Below are positions 25,813 to 38,673 of a stretch of DNA of 64,000 nt, piece by piece. The DNA is taken from contig JABWDB010000035.1 of assembly GCA_019614645.1 (NCBI GenBank), forward strand, positions 1,736,001-1,800,000, in the 5' to 3' direction. This DNA is from Stratiolaelaps scimitus. Its lineage: Eukaryota; Arthropoda; Arachnida; Mesostigmata; Laelapidae. The notes below the pieces were generated by a model that searched no databases, was not told the origin of the DNA, and worked only from the letters and a program-made list of their open reading frames with translations. Numbering within the stretch: the stretch's first letter is position 1; the number at the start of each line of letters is the position of its first letter. A program made the translations under genes and the position numbers.

Positions 25813-27716
25813 GTAGATCCATAAGACTACGGCAGTCCACCGAATTTGGCACCCGCTTCTGCTGCTGCTGTAGCAACAGCCGCAGCCGCAGCAGCATCTA
25901 CGGGTGTTGTCTAAAAATGGTCGTAACTGTCAGTGTCATCAGAGTCGTGTGCGCGCGGGCCTCGGTCGTCAGCTGTTCTTTCGATCTTCTGATGCGAAGT
26001 GTTGATTAATGAAAAGCGAGACAATTCGCAGCGCTTGCCAATGCTACACTCGTGCAGATTTCATCTCTCGGCCAAAATCGGCATCAGATATAAATGCCTT
26101 GCCGCGGTTGTTGAGGCGGTCAGGCGTCAGAGGTCGATATCCAAGATAACGGCAAAGACGCACGACGGCGAGCGACGTTTAGATTTACTAAGACGCAGCG
26201 GGAATGTTGGGGGATACAATAAGAAGTATTAAATAATTATAATCATTATTATTATTAATAGAATAGTATAATAATAATAATAATACATTACATCAATCTG
26301 GCCGCAGCCTGCGCATGCCATAATATATCACATTATACTAATTCTGTTGTTGACGCCTGCTATCGAACAAGCTACGGAATGGTAACAGCAGCAGCAGCAG
26401 CAGTAGAAGGCAGCCGAGATGGCGCCGGCAGCTGGGCCATGACAAAAGAGGCGCCAGTCGGATAACGAAAAAGACGGATGCCAGCACGAATTTTGTCACG
26501 AGCTTTATTTGGTTCAAAGGCGTCGAATGGCAGTGAGAAGCAATTCAAACTGGCTCGGAGATGGCACCAAGAATCAATATATATATATATATATATACTA
26601 TATGCATTACATTATATACACACCATCTATCTGCAGGACTGCCTAATAAGCCTATATATTCAATTCATTTCGCTAAGATTCGGACGTACTTTGTCGCTCC
26701 GTGTGTGTGTGTGTGGGTGTACTATACGTCGAAATACAAACAGACAGAAAGACCCTGAGGGCGCTTTTCTCGCTCGATTGACTTTCATCCAATTTCTTGG
26801 ATATTTCGATATAACGGATAGCTCGGTTCGTGTAATTCTCACCGTAACTGCGCGGATCAGCTGACTGGACCGGAGCATTGGCGGCTGCCGCCGCCGCGGC
26901 CTCCTCATCTCCCCAATCGCAGGTTGTCGGGTCGGCAAAACTTGATTGCACGGCTGATTCCGAGACTGGACACTCGGCCTGGTAGTCGGTTTCGTCCGCA
27001 GTGTACTCCTGCTCGGGGTAATCTTCGTAGCTCTACGGAATATGATGGGAAACGAACCCGTCAGTAAAAAAATCGCAGCAGCATTTTACAAATGCCAGAC
27101 TAGCTAAGAGAAAGTAATTTATTGTTCTATATATATATATATATATATATAGGGAGAGCCTGGAGGAGGAGGGAGAGCCTGAGATAGACTCAAAGATAGA
27201 CTCGAATTACAGTGGCTGATACGTGTGTCAGCACCCTCCTACCTGAGAGCTATTTCGATTATAATCCGCAGCGACGGTATGTTGTTGTGTGTTTTCTTCA
27301 TAAGAGTCCCGTTGTCGTGAACCTTCATCAGCTGCGCTGCTCGATTGAGAGTCAGGTCGCTCTTCCGCTTCGTGCGCCTAGAAGGACAGCCAAAAACACA
27401 AAACAAGGCTCGATTTGACAGATTCAAGTCAATGAAACAGAAGCCTGCGTTTCGCCTGCTCCGCTGGTTATTATTGTATTTGAGCATGCTATAAACAACA
27501 ATCTTTGCCGCCAATGAAATAAGTTGTAGTTATCCTTAATTTGGGTTGCTTAATCGGCCATTTATGCGGCGTTACTGGGCACAGAGAAATAGAGAGAGAG
27601 ACTATTTTCGTTGAAGAAGTTGAATACGGAAGGAGCTTGATTCTGGCAACGATGGAGTCGATTTCGACTGCTTATTGTATGATAGGTCTGGTAGTTAGTG
27701 ATTCCTGCCCACATTT

Positions 27717-27764
<48 letters not shown>

Positions 27765-30700
27765 GTTATCAAATCAATGCAGATAAGCCAAAAGTAGACC
27801 AATATGCTATCGAGTGGTATTGGTGTGCGCGGACTGGCTCTTTAGCCCGCCGTACCAGCCGAATTAGTTTGCCAAAGGCCTCCTTGCATTTGAGGCTGTC
27901 CCGGGCAGGGTCCGCAGAGGCAATAGCGCTCCTTCTTAGGACAGTATCAGAAACCGGAATGAGGAATCGCCATCGGGGAGCGAGTCTGAGAATATTGTGT
28001 AAGGCCACGTCTAAGAACACAAGTGGTTTCAGTTCGAATCATGTTGCTTGGATATGTATAATACATGTGCCAAAGTCAGTACAGAGCAAATAGCACCGAC
28101 CTTCTAGGGACAACGATCGCTCAACGATCGGTGACCGCGGACATCATCGGAACCTATCCCTACACATCCGCGGTGTGCGCCAACGGCAAACCAGTGAGCT
28201 ACCAGCAAAACCTCATTCAGCGACTTCAAGCTAAAAAAAAAAATGGTCGGTATCTACTATTTACTGTTGCCTGATGGTGTGCGATTGATTCGGTGATTGA
28301 TTTGCAATTGGGATGCATTCACTGATTCAGTGTACTTGTACACTTCGACCTGTGATAATGTGCTCGGCAAAGTGTATCAGCTCGGTTTTCTTCAGGGCGC
28401 GGGTATCGTACGAACTCGCAGCAGCGACGGCGGCGGCGGTGACGGCGTCAGTCATTCGTCGCGGAAGAGATTCGGCTACCGTCGAAATTGTTCATTTTAT
28501 CACGCACCGCTGACAAAAATCAGGTGCCACCCGCCGCTCCACCATTCGGTTATGTCGACGCTCTGCTCCCTGTCGACCATCAGGTGAATTCACCGAGCTG
28601 AGATGCGAATCCGAAGTAGGTGAGGAGGGTCTAGTTTCTTTTTCTTGTTGTGCATGCTGCTGCTGCTGCTGCTACCACCAAACTGTTGCTACCGCTGTCC
28701 ACCATCCTCCGCCGCGTCACTATAGAGGGAGGCGCCGAGGGAGAGGGCAATCGTGATATGGCCGGGGTGATGGGACGCGTGTTGTTGACGCCGCTTCAAG
28801 GACAGCACTCGCCATAAGAAGAAGGAGGAAAATACGGACAAAAAAGCAATAGATGATACATAGATACATGGATAGATATAGAATAAACGCGGAGGGAGCG
28901 CACCGCCCAGCGAAACTGGCGGAGCCCGACTCAGGGTAGAGCGGCGATTCCAATGCCGCCAATATGTTCACTCAATGAACAACGGCTCGTGCGGCCAACA
29001 GCAGCAGCAGAAGCGCCGCCACGGATGCTATTATGGGATAATACCGATCGGGTGAAAATCATCGTGTGTCTCACATGAGGGAATAAGCAAGATTTAATAG
29101 AGATCAAAATTAGCCAACGAGTTAGCCCCTTCTCAGCTTCGTTGAAGAGACAGGAACGAGGGTATGACGAGAACAACAGGAACAGCAGCAGCAGCAGTAG
29201 CAGCAGCAGTAGCACCGGCAGTTTTAACAACCGCGGATAGAGGAAGTGAAAAACGAGTTAAATTGATGCGACAACACGGACAGGATGAGACGAAAACGGG
29301 CGACACGAACCCGAAAACACAATTATCGGCGAAGGGAGAGAGGGGGCTGCCACTCCAAGGTGACCACCATCACCATCGCGGCGGGGCGAGAAGGCAGCGA
29401 CCCTCTGGCCTACTGGCCAAGTGACCGACTGCCTATAACTGACACGGAAACACACTCACGCATACAGACTCATAACAACGACAACACGGGCACGGACGCG
29501 TTGGCGGGGCGATAATGGCGATACTTACATCGAAGCTTCGGCGTGATGCTGTGCTGCCCTTGCGCGTCAACTCCTCGATCTGCAGGGAGTCGATGTCCAG
29601 CGTGCTGAGGAACTCGTCAACATTCACTGAAAAGTGTAGATAGCAACAACGGCAGGGAATTAGCAATACAGAACAATTAACGACCCACAGTTAACAGAGA
29701 GTTATCGTACGTGATGGGCTAGTCATCGCGGTGACGTCTGATGACAGAGAGTGAATATTATAGAAAACAAGTTGCTTATCACACATGCTGGGATGCTTAA
29801 AATTCTCCCGATACGGTGTATTAGCAATGTGGAGCTATACGAAAACGTTGAAACGCTCAAACGCCGTGCGTACTCCATTACCGTAGGCAGGACTATGGCC
29901 ACAATGCAAGTCGCATGTGTATCACAATGTGAGTCACGAACAATGCAGCTTAGCTTTGTTACAATGATAGCAATAGACGGACACGATGTTTCTAAACGCA
30001 GTTCATTTTGTACGAGGCGAACGGAGACGATCTCGAGCAGCATTGGGTGATAACGTTAGAAAATAGAGACAGCCGGAATAATTCTGAACCTGGGTGGATA
30101 TTTAGTTTAAAAAACGCACTTTAGCCCATAGACAAAGGAAATGTCCCTTGGCATCGACCAGGCTCGTTACGACAAGTTGTATCTGGATGAGAAACCCACT
30201 GCCGACAAGGGCTTCAATGCTTTGCAATACGCGGTTTCAAAACCCGGCGCGCCAGACTGGTAGGACAAACAGAGATAAAAGTCTTCTCCAAGGGCAAGGA
30301 CAGATGAGGCTGTGTTGTCTATTATGATAATTGCAATTAGCTTTAGCCACTCATGAGGGTTCTCGAGCGATGAAGGTCGTCGAATCAGTGCTCCGACGAA
30401 CCAACCGTCCTGGAAGCCAGCAATGAGTCTCGTATACGTGTTTACGAGAAGAAAACGAGATAACAAAGGACGAGTCCATTGAAGAAGAGCATCTTTAGAG
30501 AGAAGTTGGTATGCTTCCACCAATACAGCGAAATTCATTTTATTCACGTAACACCCGCCAATTGTCCTGATCGACTAGAATGACAGTGAACGCGAAATTT
30601 CGTATTTATATTTAACTAAATCATTTTGCATTTTCCTGCCCCATGCCTGCAAGGGCTCAAATAATCGAGTAGCATTTGTAGGACGGTTGGCCGGCACTGT

Positions 30701-33700
30701 ACCACACAACGTGAATGTGCTCGCTTCCGACGAGCGCTATTGGCGTATCGAGACCGTGCAGCACTCTCTACGCTGAAGCGAATACAATGTGTGTGCACGT
30801 CTACGTACACTAACTAAATGACAGTGGGTGTCATTAGAACCACCGGATTAGAACCATCAGATCCACATCTCGTCTCTACGAAGCATGCTACTCTGACGGT
30901 GGCGCTGGTACCCGGCTTGCAAGCCTCAAATGCGTTGAATCAAGACGAATTCACCAGCGTTTAGCTATACTTATTCAAAGGTCCCGGAAGTGGGTTGGAG
31001 AACCGATTCCAGTGATTTCCTGGTAATACAAGGATGTTTGGCCATATGTTCTTTATGAGCACATGCAACATGACCTTATCAAGTCCTCTGGCGAAGCGAG
31101 ATCATCGTCATGAGGGACTACCCCCTCAAGTCAAACAACGTTAATTAATGAGTGTGGATAACTCTGCTAAGCATCGGGATAAGTTAATGATTATTTATTT
31201 GACTTTAATAACTAATTGATACCAGCCGATACGAGGAGGACAGCAACAAAAACTAACAGCTGGATAGTCAGGTACTAATTAGATTGCGGAGCGTTGCCAA
31301 AGAGCAGGAGAGGAGTTCGACAAGTGACTACAATTTCCATGCCAGACAATTTCAACACCAGACGATGTGTAAGAGAGAAAGTGAAAGAGAGAGACTCCCA
31401 GTGCGTGTAAATAAAAAGGCAAGGTTCAAAAACAATAATAATAATAATGATAATAATATTAATAATAACAATAATTGTCTTGTACCTCCACCTGCCCTGA
31501 GGACAGTTAACCGTGCTTCCGCCTTGACCAATCCCGTCTCGGCTCTTCGGATAATGTTTTTGTACTCTTCGATTTTCGCGTCGATCTCCTCGCTTTCTCC
31601 GCTCACGTTCTCAATTGTCTGAAATCAAGGAATGGACACAATGTGGCATTTTTATTGCGGTGACACCGGGAAAAAAATCAGCTAGCCAATGTACACGTTC
31701 AAAGTCAGATTGCGTCTGACGTTGAACGTGTCATTGCTATGGGTTGAAGTTGTTTCATTTGGCAAAATTCAAGATCAGACTAACGTTATGGACGAGTATT
31801 TGGAACACAAAGGATGCCTACGTATAGTCATTTGTCTTAGTATGCAGTTAGCAAGTAATAACAATAGTAATCATGCTGAACTCGCTAGTCGTCTCGATAT
31901 TCCCATTAGAAGGCACTTGATGAAGTGCCGTATGTCTGTCACAGTAGACACGGGGTACCACAGTTAGTTACACGAGAATTGGTTGTTATGATGTGAAAAC
32001 GTTCAGGTTGAGATCAAATTCAAATTTGTGAAATAACCAATAAACCAAGAGAAATTCAAAGCTATACGCGCTTCCCGTCAGCTAAGCAGCTAACCACATT
32101 GCAAGAACTTGTTGAGTATCTGCAACAGAATTCACTTACATCTGTCGTTAGAAACGAAAAAAAGAAATCTCGTACAGAAATGACCACGTCCGAATCTTGC
32201 GGTTTGCAACGCTACGATTACGGCCGACTATACGGATAATCGGTACCGAGAAATAGACCCCGATGGGAGAAGAACTATATTGGGAGAACTCTTCGACCGT
32301 GAACCACAATCGAAAAAGTCACACCTGAATAAGCATTTCTCTCGAATTCAGCCGCATCCACGGTAGATGGCCTACAGGTTCCAATATAGAATCCCGGAGA
32401 ATTAGAGATGGAGGCGGGGAAGTTGTAAATGAATGTGAATTATGAAGTGAACGAGGTAGCGATGTAACATTAGGAGTTCAAGTTTTACGACAAAACTGCG
32501 TGTATTGGATCGAACGAGAACGGCCAGCCGAATTTTCCCCTCTAAAGACACTTATTGAATGTTCACCGGGCGTAAATATGTTTGAATAATTCATTCCCAG
32601 TAATGGAGAGACACTGCAGCAACAAACTAGCGAAATTTCAAAGCTCACAAAAACGTCAACCCTCAATTTGTTTTGTCTTTAGATATTATGATAATAACAA
32701 TAATTATCATAATAATTTACTTACCTGATGGGTCAATAAGCAATTGGCCCAAACAGTTGGTATTTGTGTACCCATATCTGTACTCTATATACGACCCACA
32801 TGGCCCTTACACCTTACTACCTTCGACGACCTCAAAGTAAGAAGCCTTTCATACTCCATTAGCAGTAATAGATCGAAAAAAAACCGAGATAAACATATAT
32901 CATATGAAGTTAGTACGCTATCCGCAACGAAGACATTCTCGTACCTTCTCGCCCTTGTCCCGGCGGCTATATAGTTTGTTCAGCTCCCTGTTCGAATCCC
33001 TCAGCACACGGCATTCCTTCATATAGGCAGATGCCCAGCGTTTGGCGTCTTTCTGCAACGCATGCTCGGCCAGATGGTCCGTGCAAATCATCCGAACCTC
33101 ATCGCCGTCGCACGCGTCAAACTCGTACTCAATCGTCGAGCCCAATACGGGATTATCGACGAGGTACTGGTCAATTGAGTACTGTTTCGTAATCTTCGAC
33201 GCCTCCTCCTGAATTCGACCAAACGATGAGTTGCATGCAGCTACCGTTAGTAGTTCGGTCCGCGACATGAGAACGAGGTATTCGCGCACCTTTTCGGATA
33301 TGTCACAATCCAGGTTTTCCAGTACGTCTGAAATGGTAGAGAAGAAAAAGAAGTGATATTGTAATTGAAAAGAGAGTCACGGGTTGCGTATGGATACGTT
33401 TTGCACTTGACTTGTGCAGCAGACAACAACCATTGTAGATTCACCTCAGGAAGGTCCAGCGTTCTACTTTATGGTTCGTCGAAGTCAACTGAAACAAGTT
33501 AGCATTCATCTACTGAAGGTCTCTTTCTCTCTCTCTCGATATATAGGAGTTCTCCAAGATGTGGAAAGCCTATGAGCGCGCTCCCTGCCCCCCCTTATTG
33601 GACTTTGAAGGATGACATATACAACCGTCACGACGAATCGTCCAATCGAACAAGGCCCTCTTATATGTTAGATGCCTTAAGTGACAGATGTTGAAGGACA

Positions 33701-36700
33701 GCAATCATGTTAGGCCCTCGGGTAGGCTTCTTGTCACAAGGCATGTTATTATAGTAAGACATAGGGGACGTATAGGATAGAAGGAGGTACGAACCTCTGA
33801 GATCGATCTCATAGTATCGTTTTTGATGTGCGTTCGCTCCAGCAAGTGCTAGAAGATAGTCGTTTCTTGCCTTTGTCGACTGGATATCACACGCCTCGCG
33901 TCGACTTGAAAACTGCAAGCATAACAGGACACAGTGACGAAGGATCGTATGAAGAGAATCACTCAAATCTAGTCAAGTTAAACGACTTGCGAACTACTGA
34001 AAACCTCAAATAATCATTATCATTGTTATTATTATTATTAGCTATAATTAATATATATATAACTATAGTAAACAAATATGAATTACGCCAAATGAACACA
34101 GTCATTCGTATGAGTGCCCTTACGGGCAGGAGCGACATGGAATGGACGCCAAACATCGTAATGTAGTCTCCACAAACTGCTACGCAGTGTAACGCATATT
34201 AACGAACGCATTCAATATGAAATTCATTGAATACTAATGAGCGTCTATCGACGCGGCTGGGCGATAGCGTATGGAGTTCGTTATCGCGATCACCAGCCAC
34301 CAATTATCTACGATTTACCACCTACCTTGTCGTTCTTCTTTTGCAACGAAGATATTGACGAGAAGATGCCACCCTTTTTCTTTTTAAGTTTCTCCTCGAC
34401 ATCGTGCGCTTTTCCTCGGGCGTCGTGGGCCATGTGCTCCTCCTCAAAGTACAACTTACGTGTCTTGTCAACCTCGAGAACCGTCTTCGCGAATGACAGC
34501 GGCGCGCACACACACACAAACACATTATAGTGACAAGCAAAAACAGAGGAAATACCGTATATGGAAATAGAAAAAAATTAAACCTCTGAGTTGTGGTAAC
34601 TCAACAGCGAAAATGGACACTCGAACATGCACTCGTATTCATTGTCAATAGTTAGTACAGCCCTACACCCCGTCTAGAACCGATGATAATTATACGTGAA
34701 GGGTATCTTTTTCACGTCGCCAAGCGAAGTGACGCCAATTCAGTGATTTCGATTATTTAACTAGACCAGATTAACGGGAGCTTATCACGATACACCTGCA
34801 GAATGTTATATGGTGATATTACGTTCACTCCTTTTACGATCCTGAACGAGCATGTCAGCGAAGTCGAACAGAGGGCATTCTCCACAGTAGTTAATAACTA
34901 GCGCGTGCTCAGTAAGCAACAAAAAACGCGTGCATGCTTTCGCTGTTACCACCACCACCGCTACCGCCTCGTACCTGTTGGACCTCATCCTGATACTTTC
35001 GAAGGGAGTCGAAGCACTTTTTGGCGACAGTTAGTTTCGCCTGTCGAGTGTTCTTAGCGTTCTCCGATATACGCGACTGGAACACGTCCGCCGATGCCAA
35101 TCGGGCTTTTCCGATCTTCTCACTTTCATCAAGTAGGAGACGCCAGACTCCAAACACGGATCTGAACGACGCGACAGGGACGCGCCGCGTTGCAGGAGCC
35201 AGAGTGTACACACGAAGCAAAAAGGGGGATCATTTCAAACATCTGTGCTACGTTTGCACTAAATTGCCACCGAATTCGAATTGCCAACCGAAGGTAAGCT
35301 GGACAACTCTCCCCGAATCGTCTATAGTTACGCTGGTCAATTCGACACGTGAGGTGCTTAGTAACGCTAAACTAAGAGGTAAGAGACTGCCGGAAAATGA
35401 CGAATGAATGAGTTTGTATCGATGCTATTGGTCGTTTTTAATAGTAGACGTTGCGTTTGCCGGGAACAAGTTTATGGTTAGACGTTATATGCATTGCATC
35501 TTCGTCATATGTCAATTTTGTATTTAATTCATATTGTTCGCCTACAACGCCATTTGGGATACGGTAAACAGAAGAAGGTATCACGTTTTAAAAGAGGATG
35601 ATTGAACTAACACTTAACGATATCGTCGACAATACATATTCACACCCTGTAGTTATTATTAGCTATCGTGTCTCTATTGAGCTAATTAATACATAATCTA
35701 TTACTGATATAGACTATAATGAAATCGATAGATGCCTCGCTAAAAATCGACTTCCCATTCGAGTATCACCCTTCCAGTTCACCGAACAAAACTCCGCGTT
35801 TGGTTAACAGACGCTTCAAAAAAATACTCCAAAATCTGACTCGTCGGTCGATACATTTCGTCTCTGCAAAATCACACGAACGATGCAAACATACCTTATG
35901 CTTATGCTGTTTACCGAGCTAGTCTAGGATAAGCAATCTCAATCACGGGGAGGAAGGTGGCGAACGGACCTTACGAATGTTGCTGACAACCTGCTTAACT
36001 GTGCCTCGTTCAACGTTCATTATTGATTAAAAGTTTCGTTTATGGCCATAGCCGGCGATAATACGCCTATCGAATCGTTTCACATTGCTAGCTGCTGTTC
36101 CCATGGTTGGCTTGGCGGCCGCTCGTCAATCGCGTGAAGGAGGTTGTCAGTTCCAACGGCCAACAGAGTGGACCTTAGTGTTAGGGCCTTAGATCACGTC
36201 AGCGTACAACATGGTTCTCGCGCCGACAGCTAATCCAATAGGTAGAATATGTTCGCTAACTGATAGGACTCGCCAACGGTGGTGGAGTAGCGACGACGAC
36301 CGGGCGGTCGAATCAGCTTAGTAGGCAACGTAAAATGCTCGTGGCTGTCGGCAACGCCCGCACACGCCCGCGGGTCGCTGACTAAAGTTAAAGAGTTAAG
36401 TCTCAAATTGGCGTTGACATATGTGAATTTGCCTACTCGCTCGAAGCAGTGGCAAAAGTAATTGTGGTGGCAGCACGTCTCGGCTGCGGCCTCGACAGCG
36501 ACCAACGACAGGAGGCAGGCGTTGCAGGATGGCAGAGGAAGGACTGGCTTGAGGCAATGCTGCTAGCCAGCGGTGGTAGCGGCGAGCTCTGCCGCGGAGA
36601 GAAACCAGCCGGGGCTCAGCTATGGAAAAAAACAGCCTAAGCTACTTGCGCCTAAGTAGACTGATACTTTAAGCTAATGCAAAATCCTCCGCTGTTTGTG

Positions 36701-36890
36701 TAATGCTGAACAGCGGTGTATATTTACATGTATGCCTCTTGTTCAAGGAATAAATGAAGTGACTTGCAGTTCAGATGTATTGTATATTCATCTACAAAAT
36801 GGGCTCGGTGAGCCGGGCCTCGAACACGATGAGGGAAGAGGGATGCGCGCGTTGAGAATGATGGCGATTATTCTATAGGCCAACAAGGTT

Positions 36891-36921
<31 letters not shown>

Positions 36922-38638
36922 CGATATTCTTCCGTGTTCATGGAGGTTTGCTCGTTTGTCTGACAAGTTCATAGGTCATCTTTTTAGACGCGAAATTCGA
37001 TCATCATAACAAGTCTGACATTATCACAATAACGTCGACAACAATAAAAAGATCCTCTTCTAAATTTATAAAGAGGGCTGCAGTCTCTTTTGGATACTTG
37101 CTGCATTTCGATGGTAGGCTCGGATTGGCTGAGCTAATCTATTCTTTTACCTGTCCGGTAAGGCAACATCGGGCGCTAACTGAGTCAGATTAGCTACCGG
37201 CCTGTGGAAAACAGCGACAACCAACCGATTTGTTGTTTTTTTTCACTGTCAAAAGGTCACCCTAGAAATCGCAACCAAAGGCTGGATAAGCCATACAAGT
37301 GGTGCTACAAAGGGTGGCGTGCTCTTCGTATAAGAACTATATATTCATACTAAGTACGAGGTGTCCTGGCAAACTCACGGTCCGCCTAACACGGCTGTCA
37401 TTAAACGAACTTGTACAGGCTGGTGAGGAGTTCATTCACTGGAGTGAAAAGGAACGCTTGCTACGGAGAAAAACATTACCTATCGAAGGAGTTGCCACAA
37501 CATCACGATCATGCGCGGTTCTTTCCTCCTAACTCGTCTGGGACAACATAAAGACTCACTGGGACTCACTGGGACTCCAAAGCTAAGGTCTGCGGAAGCA
37601 TCCAAAATGCCAAATTAGCTGTCTACCTCCATACATACGTATGTATACTTTTACAGCGCGTAGCGGAGCTGTGGTAGGGGAATAGAAACACGTTACCACG
37701 ACGGGAGGATTTATCGACTTGTAGGACGATAAATCAAGAGTCGATCCTCTCGGGTGTTTTGCAACGCCTCCTCAAGTCACCTTTTTGTCTGAATCAATAT
37801 ACCGCAAATGTACGGTACAGCGAATTTCGAATCGAAATGATCACTCGTTTGTTATGACACTCGAATGCCATCTCTTCTATATCGTAACCGTTCGACATCC
37901 TAGGTTGTTAACGAGGTGCATCTGGCCAATGAGTCCCATCTTGGTCTGAGAGAGAACACCGCATTAAAATGAGCGGTGCTGGAAAATAAGAGCAAAAAGT
38001 TAAAGAGATGCTTCCCACATTTGCGACGGCCAGTGAGACGTTCAGAAGATCTTGGTCTCAAGGACAACACTTAGTCAACGTTCCATTGTGTGGCGTGTCC
38101 CCTTAAACTCGACAAAAGAGTTCATCATGTTGGCCGGAAATCGAGTTGGGCTGCACAGATGCCCCCATCGAGACTGTCGTATTTATAAAGCTACGGGCTA
38201 CGCCCTTGAAGCGTTTCGTTTGGTCTCAATATCGTGTAAGCCAAGCACAGGGGGGATTTAACTGTACAGTTGCCTTGTAAACAGTGCTGTAAATTGGGCG
38301 GGGGGGCTAAATAAATAGCTTATCGTAGTGTACGACGAAAGTTGACACTTGGGAAAACAGACTTCTAATCAGGAAAAAGTAGGTTTGCAGTTGAAACAGA
38401 TTCTGCTTCAACTATAAGCCTACATTTCTACTCAACCCTACTCTCGGGTGTGTGTACATTTATCCTTATGAATTTTCTGTTGTCGCTGAAAGTCACCCCC
38501 CAATCAAATCTATCTCCGATCAGACATTTCTTGGCACTTATCAACCCGTTTGACACTTCTGGGCGGAATGTAAATATGAGAAAAATACTCTCCCTTCAAG
38601 GCCAACCACCGAAGGGTTGGGATAAATCCCACAACCGG

Positions 38639-38673
<35 letters not shown>

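Larger units (their letters stand above)
24866..26842 (-). other. nwk: nwk intron with repeats
   Basis: It contains family 1 SINE-like copy 3 (25434-25510), a 40-base TA run (25767-25808), a CAG/GCC-rich block near 25857-25900 and ATT/AAT runs near 26230-26290. No further coding exon could be placed. Confidence 0.7.
27378..29528 (-). other. nwk: nwk intron with trinucleotide repeats and exon-like plus-strand ORF
   Basis: It holds the TA run at 27720-27761, GCT/CAG-type repeats at about 28655-28675, 29000-29012 and 29182-29215, and the plus-strand open segment at 28109-28274 described separately. GC content rises between 28.4 and 29.5 kb. Confidence 0.6.

Noticed and set aside
25857..25915. 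Alanine-coding segment on the minus strand within an nwk intron, preceded by TTTTTAG
   Set aside because: The joins before and after it already fit in phase 1. Insertion of this 70-base piece would break the frame, and it is a GCT/CAG repeat that gives poly-Ala by default.
30167..30547. Minus-strand ORF of 126 codons in an nwk intron
   Set aside because: It overlaps the plus-strand small ORF, whose codon use is more coding-like, and has no domain. It cannot be fully excluded.
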